A stretch of 64,000 nt of DNA from Bartonella koehlerae C-29. Its GTDB lineage: Bacteria > Pseudomonadota > Alphaproteobacteria > Rhizobiales > Rhizobiaceae. Shown here in pieces: positions 41,545 through 52,000 of the stretch; position 1 is the first letter of the stretch; every line of letters begins with the position of its first letter. The notes under the pieces are model-generated. The model was not told where the DNA came from and ran no database searches. It saw nothing but the letters and a program-made list of their open reading frames with translations. Location: positions 970,160-1,034,159 of the forward strand of contig NZ_KL407334.1 in NCBI RefSeq assembly GCF_000706625.1, read 5' to 3'. The translations under genes and the position numbers were made by a program.

Positions 41545-43083
41545 ATGACTATTGTACTAGATCCGGGCAAAGTAATGCTTAGCCAACTTGAATCTGTTTA
41601 TTGGAATGGTGAAGTAAGCAAACTTCATCATGATACGCATTTTGCTATCAAGAAGGGAGCAGAACGCATTGCAAAAATTGCCGCTGGAAGTGAACCAGTT
41701 TACGGTATCAATACCGGTTTTGGTAAATTAGCGTCGATTAAAATCAGTGCGGACAATGTAGTTATTTTACAAAGAAATCTTATTTTGTCACATTGTTGTG
41801 GTGTGGGGGTGCCTTTAGCAGAAAATATTGTGCGTTTGATGATGACCTTAAAACTTATTTCATTAGGGCGAGGGGCTTCAGGTGTTCGTCTAGAGTTGGT
41901 GCAATTGCTAGAAAATATGCTTGCAAATGGAGTTATTCCTGTTATCCCTGAAAAGGGGTCTGTTGGTGCATCAGGTGATCTTGCCCCACTTGCTCACATG
42001 GCTGCTGTTATGATGGGAGAGGGAGAAGCATTTTTTCAGAGTACTCGTATGAGTGGGGCTGCTGCTTTAGAAAAGGCAGGGTTGTGTCCTATTACTTTAG
42101 AGGCAAAGGAAGGTTTGGCTCTTATTAACGGCACCCAAACATCAACAGCACTTGCTCTTGCAGGTCTTTTTCGAGGTTATCGGGCATTGTGTGGTGCACT
42201 TCTTGCAGGAGCATTGACGACAGACGCTATCATGGGATCAACGGCACCATTTCATCCTGATATCCATATTTTACGAGGCCATTATGGACAGATTGTTGTA
42301 TCAGAAACATTAGAAAAACTTGTAAAGGATTCAGGAATTCGGGAAGCACATTTGTGTGATGATGACCGTGTACAGGATCCTTACTGTATACGTTGTCAAC
42401 CGCAGGTTATGGGCGCATGTTTTGATCTTCTTATGGCAGCAGCAAAAACACTGATTATTGAAGCAAATGCAGTCACAGATAATCCATTGATTTTAAGCGA
42501 CGGTGCAGTGATATCGGGTGGAAATTTTCATGCTGAACCTGTAGCATTTTCTGCTGATCAGATCGCTCTTGCATTATGTGAAATAGGATCAATTTCTCAA
42601 AGGCGCATTGCTCTTATGGTTGATCCAGCGCTTTCTTATGGGCTTCCAGCTTTTTTAGCCCAAAATGCGGGTCTTAATTCGGGTTTTATGATTGCTGAAG
42701 TAACAGCAGCAGCTTTAATGTCTGAAAATAAACAAATGGCACATCCTGCTTCGGTTGATTCAACGCCAACTTCAGCAAATCAGGAAGATCATGTTTCAAT
42801 GGCTTGCCATGGTGCTCGTCGATTGTTGGCAATGAGTGAAAATCTTTTTACTATTATTGGTATTGAAACGCTTGTTGCAGCACAAGGAATTGAATATCGG
42901 GCTTCTTTAAAAACAAGCTGTTTATTGCAGTCTGTTATAGAATATCTCCGCAAAAATATTGATACTTTGAAGGTAGATCGTTATCTGGCTCCAGATCTCC
43001 ATAAAGCGCATATCTTTGTGAGTGAAGGGCATTTATTATCCGTTGTATCAGAAACAATTTTTCCACAATTAAAGCCAGAGTAA
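41545..43083 (+). CDS. hutH: Histidine ammonia-lyase
   Basis: Removes ammonia from L-histidine to give urocanate, 512 residues, cytoplasmic homotetramer. The self-formed MIO electrophile comes from Ala142-Ser143-Gly144 in [15 protein letters not shown]. The N-terminal [12 protein letters not shown] block holds the catalytic Tyr, and QDHVS-like residues ([14 protein letters not shown]) lie further on. The protein appears intact. The other hut genes (hutU, hutI, hutG or hutF) are not adjacent, so the pathway may stop at urocanate unless they are elsewhere. An amino-acid permease follows 1.7 kb downstream. Confidence 0.96.
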   Translation: MTIVLDPGKVMLSQLESVYWNGEVSKLHHDTHFAIKKGAERIAKIAAGSEPVYGINTGFGKLASIKISADNVVILQRNLILSHCCGVGVPLAENIVRLMMTLKLISLGRGASGVRLELVQLLENMLANGVIPVIPEKGSVGASGDLAPLAHMAAVMMGEGEAFFQSTRMSGAAALEKAGLCPITLEAKEGLALINGTQTSTALALAGLFRGYRALCGALLAGALTTDAIMGSTAPFHPDIHILRGHYGQIVVSETLEKLVKDSGIREAHLCDDDRVQDPYCIRCQPQVMGACFDLLMAAAKTLIIEANAVTDNPLILSDGAVISGGNFHAEPVAFSADQIALALCEIGSISQRRIALMVDPALSYGLPAFLAQNAGLNSGFMIAEVTAAALMSENKQMAHPASVDSTPTSANQEDHVSMACHGARRLLAMSENLFTIIGIETLVAAQGIEYRASLKTSCLLQSVIEYLRKNIDTLKVDRYLAPDLHKAHIFVSEGHLLSVVSETIFPQLKPE

Positions 43084-44571
43084 TATTTATTTTGAGAGCA
43101 AGAAGGAAGAAGAAATAGTGAATTATGGCAAACAAAAGCAAAAAAAAATACAAATAGTGTGCTCTTAAGATAAGAACCATAAATTGACTTATAACTATCT
43201 TCTTCATATTCAAAGAGTAGCTAATCAAGGAAGTTTTTCTGATTGCAACTTCTCTGATTCAAAACCATAAACATTGGCTTATACGTTACAAGAAGGAGCA
43301 ATATGGGGGAAAATCGCTTAAGAAAGGAGTCAATATACCTTTTATGAATCATTTAAATGCTAGAGCAAGAGTCATGTAATATTAGGAGCTTAAAAATATA
43401 ATAATAATTTCTGATCTTGTTCTTCATGAGCGTAAAGAGGGAAATGTTGAGTAGAGCTTATATTATATCGCTCATGGTTGAATCAAGCAGACACTACCAT
43501 TCTATTTGTTAGCTCCAATGTTGCATAACCCTTGCATTAAGACGGTTGATTAAGAGGCATGTTTATTCCTTATCTTGAATAGTTGTTATCCACATGATAA
43601 ATCCACTTGTGACGTGCAAATGAATAAAAGTGATTGATTCACTATAAAAGGGGGTGAATGAGAGAATCTTATGATATTCTAGTCTCTCATTCAAGTTGCA
43701 AAAAAGATAAATTATCCTTATAAGTCAATATCTTATTCAAGTAAGCAACATTACCAGTAAGAAGAGTTTTCATATTGCCATCTCAATTGATTCTGAACAA
43801 ATAGAATAAGAATTTAGATTAAATTTCTTAATATGAAGTGTTTGAATGTCCGTAGATACTGTTTTTCAAAACAGAATATAAGCATATAGATTTCATAAAT
43901 CAAAGAAACAGTACCGTATAATAATTTGTATCATCGATTTCTTCATTCTTTTGATAATTCAAGACCATTATAATAGCACTTAAAACAGCAAACTCTTTGG
44001 TTCTTAAACAGACCGAGTATCTTGTTATAAAATAAACCAATCATCTACATGTAAAATTCACGAACCGCTATCACTTTTACATTTATGAAATAATAAAGCC
44101 AACATCATCGCTCTCTTGAATATACACTACTTTCATTTCAAGAGAGTGCATGAATTGCATATTAGATCCATTCTAAAATTGTTTTTCAATGGGTTAAACC
44201 AGTTCTAAGTTATTATTGAACAGTTTTGACTAGTTTAAAATAAGAGCATTGAAAAGTAAAAAAATACAATATCAAAAATCTGTTTTAATGTGCATTTAAT
44301 TCTTCTCTAGAGTACAGTAATGACAGTTTTACTGTTGTGCATAATATGTTTTTCATTATGTTGGATTTATCTCTCGATAACAGCTTGCTCCTCTAAAGTT
44401 TTTTTGCTAAACGCGACAAGAATTAAACTTTAAATATGCTGTAAGGATACTGAAAGAGTGTCATCAAATCAGGTTTTTTTGTTATCAGTAACTCTTTAAA
44501 TTGAGAAGGCAAGAGGGTGCGATTTTTTTATTGTAACCGCAGTTTGCTGCATTATCACTTAAAATGAAGTT
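43084..44571. other. Gene-poor stretch between hutH and the permease
   Basis: About 1.5 kb with stops in all frames. It holds two long hairpins: TGAATGAGAGA (43655-43665) with TCTCTCATTCA (43683-43693), and CTCTCTTGAA (44111-44120) with TTCAAGAGAG (44137-44146). Such structures are usually transcript ends, so genes may once have lain between them, but no protein similarity could be recognised. It is probably a graveyard of deleted genes. Confidence 0.55.
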
Positions 44572-44721
44572 ATGCATCTTAGCCGTTATGATGCTGTACT
44601 CTTTTGTGAAAATGAAGCAACAGAAATTGCAAGTCCTCCAGATCCGTTAGAGTTTTTTCACATTTCAACCGGCTTCGATGCTTATAAATCTACGAATTTT
44701 ATCTTTATTAGGGGATGGTAG
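44572..44721 (+). CDS. Short open frame before the permease, 49 codons
   Basis: A 49-residue frame starting MHLSRYDAVLFCENEATEIA and ending FIFIRGW, 20 bases before the permease ATG. Its composition looks protein-like (PPDPLEFFHISTGFDAY), unlike the surrounding sequence, and it has no export signal. It is either the surviving end of a decayed gene or a small upstream peptide co-transcribed with the permease. No clear ribosome binding site precedes its ATG, which favours the first view. I do not recognise the family. Confidence 0.35.
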   Translation: MHLSRYDAVLFCENEATEIASPPDPLEFFHISTGFDAYKSTNFIFIRGW

Positions 44722-44741
44722 CATTTTGAAGAAGGAAAGAA

Positions 44742-46136
44742 ATGGCAACAAATGAACTTAAACGAGGTATGAGCAAGCGCCAGGTTATCTTTTTAGCTCT
44801 TGGTTCTGCTATTGGAACGGGTCTTTTTTACGGATCTGCACAAGCCATCAAGTTTGCTGGTCCTAGTGTTTTGATTGCTTATTGTATTGCTGGTTTAGCT
44901 ATTTTTATGGTTATGCGGGCTTTAGGTGAGATGATCATTCATAATCCATTACCTGGCTCTTTTGCTCGTTATGCTGCAAATTATATATCACCATTGGCTG
45001 GTTTTTTAACAGGATGGACATATGTTTTTGAGATGATTCTTGTTGGTTTGGCTGATATCACAGCTTTTGCCACCTATATGGGATTTTGGTATCCTGATAT
45101 TGCACCTTGGATATGGGCCCTTAGCATTACATTAATCATTACCGGTATTAATTTGGCAGCAGTAGAAGTATATGGTGAGCTAGAGTTTTGGCTGTCTTTC
45201 ATCAAAATCATTGCTATCATTGCTATCATTGTTTTAGGAGTAACAATTATCTTTTGTGGTTTGGGTACAAGTACAATTTCTTCTGCAGTTAGTATCGGTA
45301 ATCTATGGAAAAATGATGGTGTTTTTCCCAATGGTTGGTTTGGTTTTTTTGCTTGCTTTAGCGTTGTTATCTTTGCTTTTGGTGGCATAGAAATCATCGG
45401 GATGGCGGTGATGGAAGTACAAGATCCTCATCAAACAATTTCAAAGGCTATTAATTCTACTCCGATTCGAATTTTATTCTTTTATATCATGACGTTAACC
45501 ATTTTGATGGTACTTTATCCTTGGAATGAAATTGGCTTTACGGAAAGTCCTTTCGTTTCAATTTTTGAAAGTCTTGGAATTTCATCAGCAGCTAATATTC
45601 TGAACGTTGTTGTTGTTACGGCCGCTATTTCAGCAATGAATAGTGGAATGTATGGTGCTGGTCGCATGATATATGGGTTATCGCAAGAAGGTTATGCTTT
45701 GAAGAAGTTTCAATATTTATCAAAAAACGGTATACCAATTTTTGTTATTTTACTGATTTTTATCATCTTTCTTCTTGGTGTTGTACTGAATTATTTTTAC
45801 CATGATAAGCTTTTTTTTCTCATTGCAGCAATGGCAACATTTGCAACAGTTTTTGTTTGGATCATGATACTACTTTCGCAAATTTTTATGCGATTTAAGA
45901 TGTCTAAAGAGGTGCAATGTAGTTTAAAGTTTCCAATTCCATTTTGGCCGATAGGATCAATTTTTTCTGTCTTATTTATGGTTTTTATTTTTATTCTGCT
46001 ATGGTTCTTTGATGATACGCGACCCATTTTAATCGTAGGTGTTAGTTGGATTTCTTGGCTTATTATTTGCTTTTATGCACTTAAATTTTTTAATTTTAAG
46101 AAAAATAAAGGACACCAGAGTACGAATAAGGATTAA
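44742..46136 (+). CDS. APC-family amino-acid permease (ProY/HutT-like)
   Basis: A 464-residue secondary transporter of the amino acid-polyamine-organocation superfamily with about 12 membrane helices. The N-terminal KRGMSKRQVIFLALGSAIGTG and FAGPSVLIAYCIAG blocks are those of the AAT group (AroP, ProY, LysP, HutT). Overall look is nearest the ProY/HutT branch, which in other bacteria carries histidine or proline. Together with hutH it could supply histidine for deamination; this is inference. GAAGGAAAG precedes the ATG. The C-terminus ends in a short basic tail. Confidence 0.88.
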   Translation: MATNELKRGMSKRQVIFLALGSAIGTGLFYGSAQAIKFAGPSVLIAYCIAGLAIFMVMRALGEMIIHNPLPGSFARYAANYISPLAGFLTGWTYVFEMILVGLADITAFATYMGFWYPDIAPWIWALSITLIITGINLAAVEVYGELEFWLSFIKIIAIIAIIVLGVTIIFCGLGTSTISSAVSIGNLWKNDGVFPNGWFGFFACFSVVIFAFGGIEIIGMAVMEVQDPHQTISKAINSTPIRILFFYIMTLTILMVLYPWNEIGFTESPFVSIFESLGISSAANILNVVVVTAAISAMNSGMYGAGRMIYGLSQEGYALKKFQYLSKNGIPIFVILLIFIIFLLGVVLNYFYHDKLFFLIAAMATFATVFVWIMILLSQIFMRFKMSKEVQCSLKFPIPFWPIGSIFSVLFMVFIFILLWFFDDTRPILIVGVSWISWLIICFYALKFFNFKKNKGHQSTNKD

Positions 46137-47289
46137 GCCAAGAACAAAAGGCGGCTAATTTGTTCTAGAAGGACACCTGATAATGCTCATCCAAGATTAG
46201 AAAAAATCTGCTAGTTCTCATTTTATTTTGAAGATATACTTATGTCCTTGGCTGATGATGATTGTTCAATCATATAAAGCAGTGATAGTTATAAAGTTGA
46301 TAATCAGCCAGGTTATAAATTTATCTTCCTAATTTTCATTATACCATTGCAGGTTAAGAGCTTTTATCAGATTTCAGAGTGTCGTAAAAAATAGTTAAGC
46401 TCCCTCAAATCTATATTGGTGAAAATATTATTTCATAAGAGAAGTGCACTGAAATAATTATTATCATTTTAAAAATTTACATATCAATATTATTTTCATT
46501 TCGAAATATATTTACAAATCTTAAAGAGGATTATTATAAACATATTGAAATTATTAAATTGTTTTTATTTCTTTTATACTATGAAAGTTAAATTTCAAAA
46601 ATAGTTTTTTATATGTTGATATTTTTAAATTTAGATAATAAAATAGAAATTATACTTTATATTAGGTTATAAAATTATTCTTTTTACATTTTAAAGATTA
46701 TTTTTATATATTAAAAATATTAGAAAGTAATTAATATTTTATTCATTATGTATATTATTTATGTATGAATTTTACTACATAACAAATTATATTGATGGCA
46801 ACAAGAAGAAAGGTTTTTGATAAAAGAATTTTATGATGAGTTTGATTATTGTAAGTTTTCTAACTTTTAATAAAAGGAAGGAAAAGAGTGAAACAATGCA
46901 AAACTTTATAAAAACAGTAAATCCAAAATACTGATAAACGTATAATAGTTTTTTCTATAGCTATAACATTTATGATGTCAGAGAAGATAGAGAGTAAAAG
47001 TTTCTTTTTTGGTACTTATTGTTGCCTGAATGTTTCTTTTCTGGAGGGTTCTGTAACAGCATTTAGGGGAGAAGATATGGCAAACAAGTTTTACCATAGT
47101 TATTAGAGAATCAAGGTATTGGGCGTCTTCATATTTCATAATTGGGATGCGAAGGTAAACGTGCTTTTAAAAGTGTCGAATATAGAAGTGATCATTTTTA
47201 TTTTTTAAGAGGTTTCTATCAGGATGTAATTTTTTTAAACGATTTTTCAGGAATGCTTAATGAATAATAAAATGTAGGGGAATTTTGTG
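46137..47289. other. AT-rich gap before fhaC
   Basis: About 1.15 kb with no credible gene. The middle (46430-46800) is almost pure A and T. The right part (about 47070-47270) has a less skewed composition and short broken frames that may be a gene remnant, but nothing was recognised. The fhaC-fhaB promoter must lie here. Confidence 0.55.
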
Positions 47290-49062
47290 ATGTTTTTTCT
47301 TTCGTTAAGCCACAAGTTGGCCTTCAGAATTTCTTTTTCCATTTTTGTATTATCCGGCTTTTTTGATAGCGTCACAGTTTATGGGCGTTCTTCTTCTATT
47401 TTATTCTCACAGTCCCCCACAGATAATTTTGTTCGGCAACAGTCTGAACAGCAAAGATTAGAGAGAATTAAGAATTTAAGGGCTTTTGCGCCTGAAAAAG
47501 TTTCTTCTTTTGTCGAAGGAAAACAGGAAGCGCTTGTTGGCGGTGGATCCTGTTTTGCGGTTCATCGTATTGTTGTGGACGGGGTCCATCATATCAAAAA
47601 GCGCACCATATCAGCAGTTACGACCCCTTATGTTGGGAGATGTATAGGTCTGTCTGATATTCAGATATTAATCAAGCAGTTAACCAAGCTTTATTTGGAA
47701 AGAGGCTATGTAGCGGCGCGTTTTTATATACCAGATCAAGATATCAAAAACAGCAAGGTGCTAAAGTTTGTTGTTGTTGAGGGAAAGTTATCAGAGATTT
47801 ACTATAATGGTTTACCGGCTTTTCCTGATAACAATATTGTTTGGAGTGCTTTTCCAGGACTTAAAGGCCAAATTGTCAATATACGCGATATTGAACAAGG
47901 GCTTGATCAGATAAACAGGCTTGTTTCAGCCCATGCTAAAAGCGAACTTCTTCCAGGCAAGGAAGAGGGGAGCACAATTTTAAATATTAACAATCAGCCT
48001 GAGAGAGCTTTGAGGGTTACTGTTTCCCATGACAATATGGGACAATCCTTGACGGGCTACGCGCGTTATAAAGCGGGTTTAACGTTAGAAAACATTTTAG
48101 AAATCAATGATGCGTGGGATTTTGGTTATCAACGCAGTGAACGGGATTATTGGGGTGGGAGCAAACAAGAGGGGCATAGCAATAATCTTTCTGCGCGTGT
48201 GAGTATTCCTTATGGTTATTGGACATTTTACCTGAGCGGTTATGTCTATAATTACCAAAGTATTATCCATGGAAATTTTACCGATATTGAGACTACGGGG
48301 GATTCCAGTGAATTACATGCCGGTACAAGCAGGGTTCTTCATCGTGATAGTCTCTCACTTACAACCTTCAATTTGGGTCTTTTTTATAAAAAAAACCACA
48401 ATTATCTTCTTGGCAATAAGATTGAGGTTGGTAGTCGCCAATATAGCGTTGCCAATTTTGGGATTTCGCACTCTCGCCAGATGTTAGGAGGAACATGGAC
48501 ATTTGATACCAGTTATTTGCAAGGAGTCAGCTGGTTTCATGCTGTTAAAAAACATGATCCAGGAGCGGGGGATGCGGAGCCTCAGTTTACGAAATTTACC
48601 GGCACGCTCAGTGCAATGACGCCTTTTAAGTTAGGAGCATGGAATTTCCTATTAAGCAATCTTTTGAGTGGGCAATATTCACCGCATAATTTATTGGGCG
48701 CGGAGCAGATTTCGTTAGGCGGTGTTTCAAATGTTCGTGGGACGCGCGACAGTTTGCTTTTTGGCAACAACGGTTTTTTTACTCGTAATGACTTGTTGCT
48801 GCGAACCATTCCATGGAGCAACAACGCCAAGCTCAAAAGGATTTTTGGTGAACTTCGTCCTTATATTGGATTGGACTATGGTCGTGTTTTTTCAAACTCT
48901 TTGTATGGTTTTACAGGTGGACGACTTGCTAGTTGGACAGCTGGCGTAAAGCTTGTAGGGGGTACCATATCGCTTGATGCATGCTATTCAAACGTTTTAT
49001 GGAGCACGCTCAAGCATAAAAAGTCTGGAACAGCTTTTATGACAGTCACAATAAATCTTTAA
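47290..49062 (+). CDS. fhaC: Two-partner secretion transporter (FhaC/ShlB/HecB family)
   Basis: The TpsB outer-membrane pore of a two-partner secretion system, 590 residues, which exports the neighbouring FhaB. A signal peptide ends at about residue 31 (VTVYGRSS). A POTRA_2 domain follows (CFAVHRIVVDGVHHIKKRT; CIGLSDIQILIKQLTKLYLE, then GYVAARFYIPDQDI), then a ShlB-type 16-strand barrel with SLGGVSNVRGTRDS carrying the conserved VRG of loop L6, ending in Leu (VTINL). ATG 47290 is chosen because AGGGGA lies eight bases upstream. Only 23 bases separate it from fhaB. Base composition is less AT-rich than the flanking gaps. Confidence 0.95.
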   Translation: MFFLSLSHKLAFRISFSIFVLSGFFDSVTVYGRSSSILFSQSPTDNFVRQQSEQQRLERIKNLRAFAPEKVSSFVEGKQEALVGGGSCFAVHRIVVDGVHHIKKRTISAVTTPYVGRCIGLSDIQILIKQLTKLYLERGYVAARFYIPDQDIKNSKVLKFVVVEGKLSEIYYNGLPAFPDNNIVWSAFPGLKGQIVNIRDIEQGLDQINRLVSAHAKSELLPGKEEGSTILNINNQPERALRVTVSHDNMGQSLTGYARYKAGLTLENILEINDAWDFGYQRSERDYWGGSKQEGHSNNLSARVSIPYGYWTFYLSGYVYNYQSIIHGNFTDIETTGDSSELHAGTSRVLHRDSLSLTTFNLGLFYKKNHNYLLGNKIEVGSRQYSVANFGISHSRQMLGGTWTFDTSYLQGVSWFHAVKKHDPGAGDAEPQFTKFTGTLSAMTPFKLGAWNFLLSNLLSGQYSPHNLLGAEQISLGGVSNVRGTRDSLLFGNNGFFTRNDLLLRTIPWSNNAKLKRIFGELRPYIGLDYGRVFSNSLYGFTGGRLASWTAGVKLVGGTISLDACYSNVLWSTLKHKKSGTAFMTVTINL

Positions 49063-49085
49063 GCATAGCGATGGGGAATTAAAGT

Positions 49086-52000
49086 ATGTCATATGATTAT
49101 AAAAAGAAGAGAGCAACTTGCTTAGGTATTTTAGTCTCCAGTACGATGCTTAAGAAGGTTTTGCTAGGCGGGCTTGGTTTTTCTTTTCTGTTCCAGCCTT
49201 CAATACTTCAAGCGCAAATTGCTGTTGATCCTCATGTTAGTGCCGCCAATCGTCCTGATCTTGGTGCAGCGCCTAATGGAGTCCCCTCAATTGATATTGT
49301 CACACCAAACAGCAGTGGTTTATCGCACAATAAATATTACGATTTCAATATTAGTCATTCTGGTGTTATTTGGAACAATCATGCTCAGGAATTAGGACAA
49401 TCGCAATTGGGGGGTATTATGCCAGGCAATCCGCATTTACGTGTTTCTGGTTCGGCAAAAGTTATTTTAAATGAAGTGACAAACGGAAAACGTAGTGCGC
49501 TGAATGGCTCAGGGGAAGTTTTTGGGAAACAAGCCGATGTGATTATAGCCAATCCCAATGGCATAACCTGTGATGGCTGTGGGTTTATCAATACGTCCCA
49601 TGCTATATTAACCACAGGTATTCCAGAAATTGATGTTTCTGGCTTTTTGAAAGGTTTTGTGGTGAGAGGTGGAGATATCACTTTTGGTGTAAGAGGTGCG
49701 AATTTTTTTTCAGGCAAGAGGGCGGTTGATGTTGTCGATATTGTTTCTCGGACGGTGCATTTTGGAGGTGCTGTTGCCGGCAAGGAAATTGGAGTTGCGG
49801 CTGGTACGGGAAATTTTGATTATGCTTCTCGCCAAATGAAGGCACTTACCGATATTACTGGCAAACCGGAATATGCGATAGATGGTTCTGCTTTTGGTGC
49901 CCTACAGGCGGATCGTATTAAAATTGTAGCAACAGAAAAAGGTGTTGGGGTTCGTATGCGTCATGATATGGCGGCCAATGCGGGGCAATTGCACATTTCT
50001 GCGGATGGAAAAATCTCGTTGCAGAATGTTTTTGGTCATGGAGGTGTTGTTCTTCAATCAAAGAAACAGAGTGTGTTGGCAAAACAGATCACATCGAAAA
50101 AGTACATTGAGATTGCGGCGCACAAGGATGTCACATTAGAGACGGTTGGTACTGATGGTCATTTATCCTTAGATGCGCAGAGTGGAGTTTTATCGATGGC
50201 AGAAAAAGCAACCTCTATAGGCAATATGAAGCTGTCTTCGGGCCGTGCTATCAAAGTCTCGCAGCTTGGTGCTGGTGCTGACATGGTGTATGAGACAGCT
50301 GGTGATTTGACCATTGGTGGTTATGTTTTAGCTGGGGGGATTCTCAAAGCGCGTGTGGGTGGTGATATCAGGGCGCACTTTTTAGCTGGTGGGGTTGATA
50401 TGGCAGCTACAAAAGCTGCTGCTAGCCTTGTTTTTGGCAAAAAAGGAGGTGTTGATCTCCAAAGTGCAGAAGGTACTATTAATGCAGAAAACATTTATGG
50501 AGCTGGTGATGTTACATTGGTTGCTAATGGTGGGCTTTCTATTTCTCAAACACTGATATCGCATCACGATATCGCAATCCATGCAAAATCCAATGTTGCT
50601 GTTCATTTTGGTCAACTTATTGCCTATGGTAACGCAGACATTCGTGGTGGGGCGATTGATTTTTCTTCTCTGATGACGGGTGGTGATGCTGTTTTGAAGG
50701 TAGGCAGCCTTGAGGCTAGAACACTCCTTATAGGGGGAGACTTTTCCCAATCGAGTGTTTCTGGCAAACTTATTTTGCATGAGAAGGGCTCGCTTTCGAT
50801 TACGGCAGAAAAAGGAGTCGAGGTTGGTCAGATTGTCAGTGGTGAAAATATTGCACTTTTTGCCGGCAATGACATTTATTATGATCAAATTATCGGCTAT
50901 GGCACAGCAACGCTGACATCGGGGTCTGGAAGGATCAGTATTAAGAATATGCTGTTTGTCATGGGGGATGTGAGATTGACAGCAAAAACACTTGATTTAA
51001 GCAAGAATCGTTCTCGTATTCACACGCCTCAAACGCTATTTTTAAAAGGGGATTATATTGATGTCTCGGGGAGCGAATTGATTTATGGCGGTTTAGATTT
51101 TAACAGTACAGAGGCTCTTAAGATTCATCATGCACGACTGCAAGCAGTAACAGATGAGGCCGGGAGTGGAGATATTGTTTTTATAGCTCCAGACGTTATG
51201 GTTGATGAGGCAACGTCGGTTTTAGCAGCACGAGATTTTACTATAAAAACAGGGAAGTTTAAGAATAACGGTCAATTGGCCGCGGGACGAGATTTATCTT
51301 TTAGCGTAACAGGTGATGTGACCAATAGCAGAACGGGCTTAATCTATGTGAGGGGCAATGGCGCTCTCAAAGTTGATGGGATTTTGTTGAATGATTTTGG
51401 TGCTATTGTGGCAGAGCGTGATTTATCTTTCACCAATGTTGATGGCACAGGAAAGAGCCTTTCTCTTATCAACAAAGCAGGTTTGATTCAGGTAGGTGGA
51501 AACTTAAGCATCCAAACAAAAACTCTAAAAAACCAAGCTGATAGAACGCCGGTAATAACGGATAAAACTGAAGAAGTCGCCATCGCATTCAAAAAACCGG
51601 ACAATTACGATTCACTCAACAATAATGGTTTATTAAACAAAATAACATCCGATCGCTGGAGCAAAGGGTACATTGATACCCCTTTTCTTGAGCACAGAGA
51701 ATTTATTTTGGAAAAAGAGTTTTGGGATAGCAAAGAAAAAACCTATGGCAAGGTAACCTTGAATAGTGGAATAGTCTACAAAGCATTTACGTGGCAAATC
51801 GCAGCTGAAAATGGCAAAGATCGCACACAAACGTATATATGGAATGATCGGTCTTATATGACAGAGAAAACTGTCACGCAGGCGTTTTCGTATAAACCTG
51901 TGGTTCAGGGAATGATTCAGTCTACGGATGATCTTATCATTCACGCTGATAACATTGAGAATCATTATAGCATTATAGAAGCTGGGAGAAATGCTGATAT

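Noticed and set aside
46430..46800. Extremely AT-rich stretch as a replication origin or partition site
   Set aside because: No DnaA-box cluster or iteron pattern was found; it fits ordinary AT-rich decay.
49385..49783. 132-codon minus frame within fhaB
   Set aside because: Antisense shadow of the conserved TPS domain.
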